Below are positions 1 through 29,139 of a DNA stretch of 64,000 nt, piece after piece. The translations under genes were made by a program, and so were the position numbers. Position 1 is the first letter of the stretch, and each line of letters opens with the position of its first letter. The DNA is from Apostichopus japonicus (Eukaryota; Echinodermata; Holothuroidea; Aspidochirotida; Stichopodidae): positions 11,739,917 to 11,803,916 of the forward strand of contig NC_092571.1 in assembly GCF_037975245.1 (NCBI RefSeq), read 5' to 3'. A model generated the notes under the pieces. It was not told the origin of the DNA. It did not search any database and saw only the letters and a list, made by a program, of their open reading frames with translations.

Positions 1-722
1 CTACGCACGGACTACAACATTTAACTTTGAGCAGAAATCGGTTTAGCGATATTCCAACACAGTTCATAAAAATGCTCACGTTTTTGGAGATTTTAAACTT
101 GCAGTTTAACTCCATTACCGCTTTACCGGCACGGGCATTCCAAGCCAATGAATTCCTATATCATATTAACTTAGAGCATAACTTGATTCATGTGACTGCG
201 CCGAATTCATTGACGGGAATAACCCGTCTACGTTATCTTAATTTGAGAGGAAATGTTTTAAATGGACTCCCATCATCAGGTTTCTTGGAGGAGGAAGAAG
301 ACTTTGGAATAGTTCTCACAGGTAACCCATGGACGTGCGACTGCAATGCATTGCCTCTCTACAATTGGTTAAGTAAATCCAGATTCTACGAACATGATCT
401 GATTTGTCAGAGCCCAATCTCTGTTTTTGGTGAACAACTTATGAAGCTCTCAGTTACGGACTTTTGCGATGTCGCGGATATGTTGACTACTCAATGGCAG
501 TTCTACGAGTCTACCACTACACCAAGTCCAACAGTGAACTACGATATTGCTGTTATCAGTGCAGCATTTTTGATTTCCGGAGGATTATTTCTCTTAGTTT
601 TTCTTCTTACCAATATTCGAATGCTACAAAGTTTCATAAACTGCCCAAGGAAGCAAGATAACCGTTTGGCAGCTCCAGAGCCGGACACACCATTGGGCCA
701 AATGCGGGCTCAAATCCTTTAA
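1..722 (+). CDS. Leucine-rich-repeat transmembrane protein, 3' end (partial at left edge)
   Basis: The frame is open from the first base of the window, so the gene starts to the left. About four LRRs of the LxxLxLxxN type are visible, at roughly the first 85 residues counted from base 27. An LRR C-terminal cap follows with NPWTCDCN and cysteines at 104, 106, 127 and 147. A Thr/Ser/Pro-rich stalk leads to one hydrophobic helix at residues 173-197, then a basic stop-transfer (NCPRKQDNR) and a cytoplasmic tail of about 30 residues ending in a stop at 720-722. The layout is that of a type I cell-surface LRR receptor or adhesion protein. The tail has no TIR or kinase domain, so it is not a Toll receptor. 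The ligand is unknown. The visible part is uninterrupted by introns. Confidence 0.85.
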   Translation, partial: THGLQHLTLSRNRFSDIPTQFIKMLTFLEILNLQFNSITALPARAFQANEFLYHINLEHNLIHVTAPNSLTGITRLRYLNLRGNVLNGLPSSGFLEEEEDFGIVLTGNPWTCDCNALPLYNWLSKSRFYEHDLICQSPISVFGEQLMKLSVTDFCDVADMLTTQWQFYESTTTPSPTVNYDIAVISAAFLISGGLFLLVFLLTNIRMLQSFINCPRKQDNRLAAPEPDTPLGQMRAQIL

Positions 723-3229
723 TCTATTGTCCCCTAAAATTATTAAAAAATATAAAAACAGTTAATAGAAACGAGGAAGACTGGGTGGGATAGCGACATA
801 TTCGTATATCTTTCCTATATTACTTGATATTACATAATATTACTTTCCTAATTATGTAGTACATTATATAATTATGTGGTATAGCAAATAACTTATTCAT
901 CAATCGAAAGATATCGTGAGCGAAATCTTTACAAAACATTGCATTGCAGATTTATGATGTATGCATACATAATTACTGTGCAACTCACAAGTAAAATGTC
1001 GACACAGTGCAAGCCTTGGTTGCCACACGGTCATCCGAGGGCCCTAACATTAGTTTATCAGGACCAGCCCCCGCCCTCCCCCACCCCACAAAATGGTAAA
1101 TTTGGCCCCAAGGCATTACAATGAGATTAATGCATAACATTAAATGCCTCGAAGTATTCTTGACGTTTGGTGTGAGGGGATATGCGAGGGGTGGGGTGGT
1201 AGGGGGGGGTGATATATGTGTTCTCTTTTTTTAGTACGTAATCGTGATACGTATATACATAACACCTAACGTAGCATAACATGGTGAGATTTCCATTGTT
1301 CATTCTCTGACTTGGGCTTCTTTTCTTAAAAACGTGGTAAAATATACAAACAACTGTCAACATCGCGAGGAGTCCGGTTAATATATGCACTTGCTTATAA
1401 AATTTTCCTTCTACGTTTTGATGTTTTGGCAAGCCTGCTAATGTTTTTATTTTCCCATATATTTGTTTCACTGAACATCTCAGAACGGACCATATTTATT
1501 AAATGCTTGTTTCTAAAGGTGTGATAGAACTATCGTCCTTGAAATGAACCAAAGAAGCAAAATATGGTGGAGACAAGCATTTAAAATCTAACTTGTACCA
1601 ATATTTTGGCATTTCTTTTCTTTGCTTTTATCTAATTTCTTAGTCGATTTTTTGAATAATTAATTGTGTTTATTTTGTACATAACTCCTAAGCTCACAAA
1701 CTTGTCTGCAAGCACGACGAAAGACTCTTTCTATTAATTGAGATATATGTTCATCCCTTGTTATAAGCGCTGATTTAGTAAATTTTCAGGGACGTAGCTA
1801 CGAGGGGGGGGGGTGGGTGCGGGTTCTCATCCCCAAATAATTGAGTTGAATCTTCAATAGTTAGAAAAGTCGGTGGTTAAAAACATGACTGTTGGAAAAT
1901 TTAATCTATGTCACATCTCTTAAAATAAATTTAAGCTTGATCGCAATCTCGACAGGATAATTTTGATTCAATATAGGTTGTTTCTAATTTTAGGCTTACA
2001 TTATTTACAAGATTTGACGAAATTCGAACTTACTTATTAACCGAAATCTTGTTTCTAACTCCTTGTACAACCCATAGTAAAGTTGGAAATATACTACTGA
2101 ATGTAACTTTAAAATTGTCTAAAGACGGTCAATTGGCGTTCGATTTAGCACCTTAGTATCCGGTATGGCAATTAAGAATTGACAACCAACTTCGTGTTAT
2201 GCTGCTGAAAATGTCGAAATTGGATATTTCAATGAGGGATGTTGTATGTATTCACAGTGTTTGGGGACAAAAGTTTATGTTCTGCATTGCATGTTGTCGG
2301 CGCACTGTTAGTGATTAATGTATGTTCTTCTTGTTACACCAATATGAGATATAATTATGCAGATTGGCAAAGGAAAAATGAATAGTTATGATATATTATA
2401 CTGTATAGGCAACTTGTTTTTATTGTGATCTGCTTCTCACAAGGTTTTCCTCCTTAGCAATACCAAACATAGAAACGAGATTTTTCTACACAATTAGCTA
2501 ACTTTGATTCAGTCATTGAGTATTCTAATCAAAGTTTCGTGAGTCGTTTGGAAATTGATTGTCTTCTTACAAACAATGCACATCTCCATTTGAGATATGC
2601 GATACCTGCGTATACCTATACCATGCACACGTAGGAATACTATTATGTTATTGTAAATGTTTGATATCGTTAAATATAATGTAATATATTTAATATAATA
2701 TATATGTTTTTCATCTGTGAATAAGTTAATTAAATATAACAAATAAAAATGAAAGCTTTTCAGCTGAATTTCCATGGTGACATCATTCACTCTGCATTCA
2801 CACAAACAAAAAAATACCACCAAATTTGAAAGAGAAATATTTTCGTCATGCAAAATGCCATGACGATGAGTGGTTGAACTAAGAAAATAATTTTCGGATT
2901 GTTACCATGGACTCAACTTCAAGCACCGAAATATTTCTTGACGGATCATCACGTTCATTTGACGAGTTGTGTTTAAGTCAATGGAGAATTGATTTACAGT
3001 TTAGTGCTACAACATGTCCTCCCGTTCTTATCCCAAACGAAGATCGTGTACCGTATATATACATTGGGGTATAAAAATATTTTTGAAATATGATCGTCTA
3101 TACTTTGTTAGAACATAGTGCTAGTGACTATTTTAATGTGTTGTCAATATATTTGGAACTTAAATTTAAAGTAAAAAACAGCGTTGTTCTTTTTTCTTAT
3201 TCTTCTTTTCCATTTATTGTCTGCCAATC
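723..3229. other. Intergenic, no gene seen
   Basis: AT-rich sequence downstream of the LRR gene. Open frames are short and show no domain. It contains G-runs near 1201 and 1805 that resemble the ends of the dispersed G-rich repeats elsewhere in the window. ATTAAA near 745 could serve the LRR gene as a polyadenylation signal. Confidence 0.6.
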
Positions 3230-3234
3230 TACTA

Positions 3235-4375
3235 CTCTACTTCAGTGGCGGAGAAACAGGAGGTGTTGGGGGGTTTTAACCCCCCACTTTTTGAAGAGGG
3301 GGGTTGGCCCACACAATCAACCCCCCCCCTAGTTTTTGACAGTAATGTTCTGTTATAGCCTATGTTATGTGCTCCAAATGGCATAATAAATCAAATTATT
3401 AAATTTGAAATTGTTAAAGTCATTTCAACCTTTTACCTGGTAGGCTACATCAACAAAAAACCGAGTTAGAATTGACCCACACATTATTTCTAGCCCCTTT
3501 CCCCCACCTTGCGCATTGGAACTTGTAGCTCATAGCGCTAACTTCACCCCACAACAGACATACACAAAATAACGTTTTGTTGCTGTAGAATAGCTTTGGA
3601 ACTGTATACACTTGCCAACTTCAACGAGGTGAAGGAAGGAAGGAAAAGAAAAAGAAGAAAGAGAGAAAAGGAGAAAAGGATGGAGTAGAAAATACGGCAA
3701 GAAAACGGGAAGAGAAAGAGGAACAGTGACAAAATTATTCGATTTTGTAAAGCAAACAGCAGATATCACATCATATCAGTGAGCATGAAAATGGCGTTCC
3801 ACGATAAACAGCCTCCAAACCATGGGCGCAGATCCTGGTGAGGACAGCGGGACGCGTCCCCACCAACTTTTTTTCAGTAGTGGGGACATGATATACCGTG
3901 TCCCCACCAATTTGTCTTGACCAATAGCTGCATTTCAAGTTCCCCTGTATTGAACTTTGGCGCAGTTTGATCCAGCATTGTGCATATGACATGCAGCAGT
4001 TCTCATTTTATTGTATTTTATCCACAGTTGTTAAATATAGGACGGAAATCGCATTTGCGGCAGTCTATATTTGTTTTCTGGGAGAGGACCCCAGACCCAT
4101 CGTATATACAAAAGTCTACTTGGATTATTTGTCCCCTGATTTTCTTTCTGCAGACGCCCATGTATTTCTCCAAACTAAATTTCTAAGCCATGAGATCCAA
4201 AACTTAAGGAGGTTTAGGAGCATCATTAGGTCTGGGAAGTGTTATTTCCGGCGATCTGGGAGGTATATTTGCCCCCAAAAAAATCGTACGCTACGCGCGC
4301 TCCGCTTAGATAGTGTCATAGAACAGACACGCGTCCCCACCATTATCCAAGACTGATCTGCGCCCATGCTCAAAA
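3235..4375. mobile_element. Dispersed G/C-tract repeat, copy related to 43570-44340
   Basis: The block contains a purine-rich run (about 3625-3725) next to a segment around 3750-3800. Both reappear, inverted, at about 44100-44290 and 43590-43640. At 4230-4315 it carries the recurrent motif of a GGCGATCTGGGAGG-like stretch followed by CGCTCCGCTTAGATAGT, shared with at least nine other places in the window. No transposase is encoded, so it is a non-autonomous element or a composite of several. Confidence 0.6.
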
Positions 4376-4429
4376 CTGTCGATGTGTGTAGCGTTCGGTT
4401 TCGGAAATATCTGGTATATTTTTATTTCC

Positions 4430-4978
4430 TTCAACGAAATTTTTTAGTAGCCGTCTGAATTTTCGAAAATTCCCGAACCAACATTCTTCATCATACTTCA
4501 TCATACTCGTGCAATTTTGGTTTGAAGGAGGTTTTTCTATATCGGTTGTCCATAGATGATATTTTGTGCAACATTATGGGTATGTTTTGAAGTGAATTTA
4601 TTCACGAGAATTGTGAATTTTCAAATTCTGAACAGTGGGGCTGACGGATATTGTGGGCCGCGATGAAGAATCACCTACAAAAGCAATGATCCACAGGATA
4701 TGTGATGAAGTCGAACATGATGTGTGACTGGTGACAATCTTCAAAAAGGTTATAGATGAGAAAAAAAGTATTTGGAAAAAACTTGGTTCTCAGGCAAAAG
4801 TGTACATATGGTTGGTCAGTTTCAAGCCCGAGAAGTGCCATTTCCGGTGATCTGGGGGTACCAAAACCAGAAATTTGCTTGTACGCTGCGCGCCAACCAA
4901 TGGTGGCGCTCCGCTTAGATAGTAATACGCCCCCCCCCCCCGGGTTAGAAAATCCTGCATACGCCACTGGTTAAATGC
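4430..4978 (+). mobile_element. Dispersed non-autonomous repeat, plus-oriented copy
   Basis: This copy matches the segment at about 40105-40740 in inverted orientation over most of its length, including the GGGCTGACGG / GGGCCGCGATGA stretch, the CTCAGGCAAAAG stretch and the motif GGTGGCGCTCCGCTTAGATA followed by a long C-run and CGGGTTAGAAAATCCTG. It ends in CATACGCCACTGG. It is non-coding. Confidence 0.65.
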
Positions 4979-5172
4979 AGCTTTTCAAGGCCTGGGCAGT
5001 GCCATTTACTGCAATCTGGGAGGCAATATTTGCCAAAAAATTATTGTGCACTTCGCGCCAACTTATGGTGGCGCTCCACTTAGATAGTGAGCCAGCAGTT
5101 ATAACTTTTTATTTCATCAATGGCCTGCAACCCCCCCACTTCCGACAAGAAATCTCCGCCACTGCTCTACTT
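4979..5172 (+). mobile_element. Short copy of the same repeat motif
   Basis: It has a CAATCTGGGAGG-like stretch followed by GGTGGCGCTCCACTTAGATA and a C-run with TCCGCCACTG at the end. It abuts the previous copy directly, so the two may be nested or tandem insertions. Confidence 0.55.
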
Positions 5173-5999
5173 ATCTACTAATTGATGACTAATTAATTTT
5201 TCGATAAGCTTGATCGTCTCTCAATGGAATTCCTGATTGCCTAGTTACCTCATTTCTTTGGTTAAAAAGCGGGGCAACGCGTCCTGTGGGAGGGGTCCAG
5301 TGCCCTACCTTCCCTTTGAAGAAATTTTGGAGTTTAAAGGAGGCTAAGCGTATCAACTGGTAGTATATAGCCCTATATATCTTATTTACAGCATAAATAC
5401 CTACCGAAACTAAAGTATCGCGAAATCGCGTATGTCACTTCTTGCAACTATGTAGCAGACGTCACACAACTTTTCCCGCCAAACTTGAGGGGCTCATATG
5501 CGGCCATCGATCGTGTTTGTGTGTCAAAGGCGATTATGCGTCATACTTCCGGAACGATCCCGTAGAATGATGTTTTCTACATGACGTGTGTACTTACGTT
5601 GAGCTTGCATATCGTATCGTAAGCGGAACCAAATAATTTCGTTGGAAAGACGAAAAGGTCCATCAGTATTTCACGTATTGCAGTATGCTAGAAAGTACAA
5701 TAATGGTCACACCTCTTCAATCCAGTACATTTCATCTCTGCGACCCTTGAAGTAGTGTTGTATGTCACTGCGTGACTAATTAAAACAATTAACTACCTCT
5801 GTACTCTGCATATTAACTAGAGTCACTGACACCATGCTCCCCCTTTGCCAATAATGTAGAAAGCACAGTGATTTTCGGGCAGACCGACGCGGTGCCACAA
5901 CGGACGGCAATTCCAACACCAAGGAACATTGAACTGACTCCTGCCCTTTCACGGCTCGCACCCCCATCCCCCCCCCCCCCCCGTCCCCAACAACCAAAC
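5173..5999. other. Intergenic, no gene seen
   Basis: No domain or convincing exon on either strand. A C-run is present near 5968-5983. Confidence 0.55.
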
Positions 6000-6970
6000 G
6001 AAAACGTTTAGTGGTTTATACGTAGCCTAAACATATTCACAGTGTGGTAGTACGCCATAAATGTTGATAAACATGAATTAGTGCACACCAAAATGAAGAG
6101 GATTATCTACATTAACCAATGCGGCAACATTTAAAGAAAGGAATCAGTTATCATGTTGACAACATGCATCAACTATTTAAATCACTGGTAAGGATTTTAC
6201 AGTATAGAATTTTATTCCAATATCCTAATGCAAACCCCTTTAAACATTTGTTATCGTAGACTGACAGCCTTACAAGAAATTGTTTGCAAGCGCGGGAAAT
6301 ATTTGACAATCTACAAGTCACCTGATAAAAAGCGCAAAACAAATTGCCAATTTGAGAACCTAATGAGCTATCCTGTTGATCCTTGGAGCAAATTTTTCCA
6401 CCATTATAGATAACCTGTTGACTCAGAGGGTGAAACTGGCTATAGCCACTTGAGTGTGCTTCAAGCAATAACACATATCAACTTTCCTTGAACTTTCCTG
6501 GATGACTGTATGTTCTGTTCAAGATTTCTAAAGCCCCTTCATAAAACTAAACTGAACTGCATTTGACCAAACTGTGTTCACCAAAAAAACAATCATACCA
6601 TTGGAGAATTGACAGATTTATTGTTAATTTAATTTTGGAGTTACCATGGTTAAAAGGTTTTCAGAATTTGACACCTGTTGACCTCTAACCAATTTCAATA
6701 ATGGAGCATCTATCTACCAAGTATGACACTGATTCAACTTATGGTTGATGAGGTATCATGTTTAATAAGCTGTTTTTGACAATGTCTCATTAAGCCCCAA
6801 CAACTCATGAATATTAATGAGGTCAAAATTGTTGTTGCAAAGAGCATATATATACTTACTATGTAGTTACAACATCCTATCAACATAATATATTTCTTCC
6901 AATCAGAGCACAAGAGAACATCATGTGACCATGGTCGTACAATAAGAGCACGAGAAACCAACGTATGTCA
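6000..6970. repeat. Dispersed repeat, copy A of three
   Basis: It shares a series of conserved stretches with 15690-16480 and 27555-28230: a TGTGCACACCAAAATGAAGA segment, a GAATCAGTTATCATGTTGAC segment and a GGTAAGGATTTTACAGTATA segment. Copies A and B also share a TTTCCTGGATGACTGTATG segment. It is non-coding and diverged, consistent with an old transposon family. Confidence 0.65.
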
Positions 6971-9847
6971 ATTTAACTGGACATATGTCAATTTCCGGAC
7001 TTATGGCAGATTAGGCGCACCATACACGTTAGCATGATTGCAAAGGTTACTGAGCGTTTGGCATCATAACCAAACCACACAGCCCACACCCAACTCAACA
7101 TTTTTACTTGAATAGATCATGCCACATGCAGATAGATAATTGATTGAAACTTGTGTAATAGAAGTCCCAGTAGATGCTTGGAAGTACAGGCCAAAAATGA
7201 CGAAGAGAAAACTGCCAAAAAATAAGGTATTTTCAACTTGTAAAGTTTCTTTATTGAAATGAGTTCAAGCAGTTGCTAAGAATGCCTTTCCAACTCTTAC
7301 TGCTGAAAACATTTACCCGCCCAACAAATACTAACTTATCAAGTAGAAATCAAATTAAGAGTTGTAGTATTTCATTCTAAAACATTTAAAATTGTATCGC
7401 CAGTACATCTTCCGTGTAGAGGCTTTAAATATCATTGGTAACCCATTGCTTTTTAAATTCTAAAAAAAAAATAAATAAATAAAAAAATAAAAAAAACATG
7501 TTCTTTCAACATTTCTTTTAACAACCCAGCATCCATGGGTGACATTTAAACACCATTTTGTCCTGGACAAAGTTGCAATGTAATTATAAACATGTTACTT
7601 GAGGTCATACAAGTCTTATGTAATGCATCCAAGGTACTTGACCTAGATGGTCTGTGTTGTCCAGCCATTTTTATTGATGATACTCAGATGTTTAAAGGAT
7701 CATTACTCAAAATAAAAGCGATATGTAAATGCAAGCTGCACTGTTAGCCTAGGACATTAAAATGGTCTACAGAATATCAAAATTTAAATTTGGCGTCTTA
7801 TCCCATCCTTTACGTAAGAGTTAGGAGTTGATGATTCTCTCGTCTCAAAAATGTTGTGGCCGGGACACTTATCCGTTTATTTTGAACCAAATGCCATATG
7901 AGCATACCGGGAAAATATTGTAATGCTACTTCCTTTAACATATCAAGTGAGAGTTGAAGAGCCACTGAACTGAATTGCTTTGGAATATTACTATCAAGTG
8001 ATCATCTTAAATTATTAAATCATTATCTTTTGTAGTGAATTTGACATATTGATGTGGTACCACCGAAATGATTGTTCAAGAAAAGATATGATACTATGTT
8101 ACCTTAGGCAACAATGAAATTTGCACGAAAAGTCATGAAATTGAAGCATAAAATTCCAAATTTTGAAAATAACAGATTACATTAAATTTGTGAGACGCTA
8201 AAAAAAAACACCTTCCTTTTTTTCTGTACCTGGATTAAAAAATGGGTTAATAGTGTGGAGCAGCGAAATGGTTCAAATGATATAAATCTCATAGTAAGTC
8301 TTAGAGATATTCATATATATAAATAAATAATCTTACAGAACTCACAATGCTAGCTATAAAAAAAAACGTTATGCAGAGCAAGTTAATAACTCAATATTGT
8401 ATTTAGTTTTCACCATATATGCCACACTAAACAGAATGTTTTAAGCCTCCTTATGCATTAAATCTTGATGGTTTGATTTTAATTGTTATTGGGTGGGGGG
8501 GGGGGGGGGGAAGGAGTACTACTGATTAGTAGTAAAATAATCTCACAACCCTGACTGAACTAACATTTCCGTATAATCGTGAGTCATTTGGAAGGACACA
8601 CTTCTCAAGTAGTGTGTAGTAGCAGGAAGTTGTTATGTTTCCATAACAACTCCCTGGCAACAGTGGGTATACAAGCTGTACCACAAAGCTATTTTCCCGT
8701 ATCTATTTGCTGTACTGCCCAGAGAACGCCCGTGGCTATGGAAGGCCATTTTGATTATAAGATGCACACAAATTATAGTGAATGGCCTTCAGTATTGTTG
8801 ACAGCACCATAAAGAGGACTTTAACCTAGGTCGGTGTTTTCACAGACAAAGACATAAACTTCAAGCATAATACATGCTCGAAAAAAGGCTATACGTACTT
8901 TAAAGTTAAAATTGATATACATACCTGAAATAATGCTCTTTAGTTATGTAATATAGTTTCCCATCATGGCAATGCCAAGTGTGGAATTATTCACCCCGCC
9001 ATGAACTATCAATTTTACCATTGGAATGCCAAAGTGATATCTTAATAGCCCAGGCAGCGATCACCTCTGAATAAGCTTAAGATCCCAGGGGTATCGTATG
9101 GAATTGCATGCATGCAAAGAGACTTTGAGGCTGGAAGATATGGCCCAAAGTTTTGCACCTGAGCAGGAAGCAAGGGTTATATGACAACATTCAGCTACAG
9201 TTTAACCGAATCTATGGCAAGATAATTGATACTGTGGAAGGAGAAAGTACAACATTAGCTCAAACAAAATGGCCTCCCTCTACATAAAGCTTGAGATGGG
9301 TATTTGTATGGAACCGATGGTATACAGATTTTTGGGTACTGGGAGCTAGGGTGTAGGTGCTACTGAGCGGGAGGCCAGGTTATATCACACCATTCATCTG
9401 TTACCATGTCCGATTGCAAGATGGCAGATACTGCGAAATGACAACGTAACGCAAAGCCCAAGAACTCCCGCCCAGAAAAAAAGCAGGAGGGTTCTGTTCG
9501 ACCATACGGGACGTAAATATGATCTTTGGATACGGACGGAACTTATATCCACGGTTTCATTCTTATAAGAGTAAGTTTGCTTTCCTCACATATTTTAGAT
9601 GAAAATGTTATACATATACCAAGATACCACGATATTGCATGGCATACCGTCCAGGTGTAATGTGCTGGGGTGGTGTGGGGGGAGGGGGGGAGGGTTTCGG
9701 GAGTATCTACCACTGTATAGGATTACACCACCACCTGGAGCCGTTGCCCACTTCTAATGTGAGGTGTTACACGTCCTCTGGAAGTGAGAACTCCCAACAG
9801 ATCCAACAAACATCCAAGTCAAAATGAAACTCTAAGAGGGCTTCAGA
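6971..9847. other. Region downstream of spermidine synthase, no gene seen
   Basis: AT-rich sequence without a supported exon on either strand. It includes an A-rich tract at about 7460-7497 and a run of about 18 G at 8493-8511. The 3' UTR of the minus-strand spermidine synthase gene should lie at its right end, but I found no clear polyadenylation signal close to the stop codon. Confidence 0.5.
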
Positions 9848-27469
<17,622 letters not shown>

Positions 27470-27554
27470 CACCTTGATAGGAAAATCAACAACGTATGGA
27501 AAGTATTAGTCGGATATATATACCAAGAAAGCAGGCAAATCAATTTCAGTTTAA

Positions 27555-28230
27555 TATTATAACCAAAACATGAACATGTTTATTCATAGTGTGGTAAGCC
27601 ATACATGCTTTAATATACATGAACTTGTGCACACCAAAATGAAGAGGATTATCTATTGACTAATGCGGCAACATTTAAAGAAAGGTAAATCAGGAATCAG
27701 TTATCATGTTGACAAAGTTTAAGTCTGTTTAGTGCCAAAGCATAACCAGAAAGCCAGTTGGCTTTGTGATTCCTTGCCTTACAATGTGCTCTGCAAAATT
27801 CTAAATACCTATCTGACTAATGTAGAGCAAGGTGAGTTAAATTTGTCCAAGAATTAAGTGAGAGCCAGAAAAGATCAGAGATTTCCAACTCTTATTTGTG
27901 GCATTCTCCCTTGTGGGCATCGCATATTTCATTCACTGATAAGGATTTTACAGTTTAGAATTTTTTTTCTAAAATGTTTTAATATCCAGAAAGAACAGTC
28001 TTCCTATATGAAATATAGACACTTAGATATTAGAACATTCCTTTTAACAATTTTGGGCCAGTAAATCCCTTTAATAATAGTTATTAATAAGAGTACATGA
28101 CATTTTTTTTACACTGTGAAATATTTTCACAACCTATTGCCAAAGCAAAAGTCATCAAACTAAACACAGAGAAAATGGCCAATTTTGAGCCAATTTGAGA
28201 TAACCTGTTGACCCCTTGAAGCTCAGAGGA
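27555..28230. repeat. Dispersed repeat, copy C of three, upstream of SRM
   Basis: It is co-linear with copies A and B, with an internal insertion of about 200 bp at 27720-27930. It lies immediately upstream of the SRM coding start, so it may overlap the promoter or the 5' UTR. Confidence 0.6.
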
Positions 28231-28850
28231 TGAAAACTGAAAACCAGTTTCAGAGCAGGTTTACGAAATTGGACATTCTTAATCAAAATTTGCTTTTGCT
28301 TTTTACATATTACATTGGCTTTGCTGTTTGGGATACGTGTACCTTCAAAGCCGCTGGTTACAGCAAACAGAATAAAACAGGACCTCTCGACCCGCAAAAA
28401 CTCACAAAATCACCTGGGCACAACGTATCTTGCTAAACGAAACAAATTTCAAACGAAGCCTCCTGTAAGGCTACAACAGCTACATATTGTAGACGACGTA
28501 CAATATAATGGTACTGTACAAGCATTTACACTTCCTGATGCTACTCTAAGCCTGGGTTTCTCTTGACTTCCAATAACCAGCAACTTGCAACCCTAAATGG
28601 GAGCAGGAAATATTGCATTCCGTCATCCATACGTATCCTTTACACTAATACGTAGTGAAGGTCAAGTCATGAAGTTCTGTAGTACTGCAGCTGTTTATCA
28701 GAGTTGTAGTGGTTCCATTCTTCTATTCTAACTAAGCCCTTATGGAATAACACTCGTAATCATAATCAAATTTCAATGGTACTGTGCAGGAGCTCCTATA
28801 GGACCAAATTACATACTCGTTCTCCACCTACTGTAAGAGCTGTGACTAAC
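28231..28850. other. Intergenic, no gene seen
   Basis: Short open frames only, without domains. Confidence 0.5.
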
Positions 28851-28854
28851 TACT

Positions 28855-29036
28855 TGTACTCAGTCTTATGCTGTTGCACTCAATCTCATGCTGTTGTTCT
28901 CAGTCTCATGTTGTTGTACTCAGTCTCATGCTGTTGTACTCAGTCTCATGCTGTTGTACTCAATCTCATGCTGTTGTACTCAGTCTCATGTTGTTGTACT
29001 CAGTCTCATGCTGTTGCACTTACAGTAGTCTCATGC
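28855..29036. repeat. 20-bp tandem repeat, about nine copies
   Basis: The unit is CTCAGTCTCATGCTGTTGTA with single-base variants (CAATCTC, TTGTTG). Confidence 0.9.
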
Positions 29037-29139
29037 TGGTACTCATTCCAAAAGAAATTCTATGTGTTATTTCGTACTCACAATCCTGTTCTCGTACAAG
29101 TCTGTCCAAAGTATACAGTTTACTGTACTGTTGGCCTAT

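Noticed and set aside
1127-1471. A 114-codon minus-strand frame with a hydrophobic segment
   Set aside because: It has no family resemblance, no splice support and ordinary intergenic composition.
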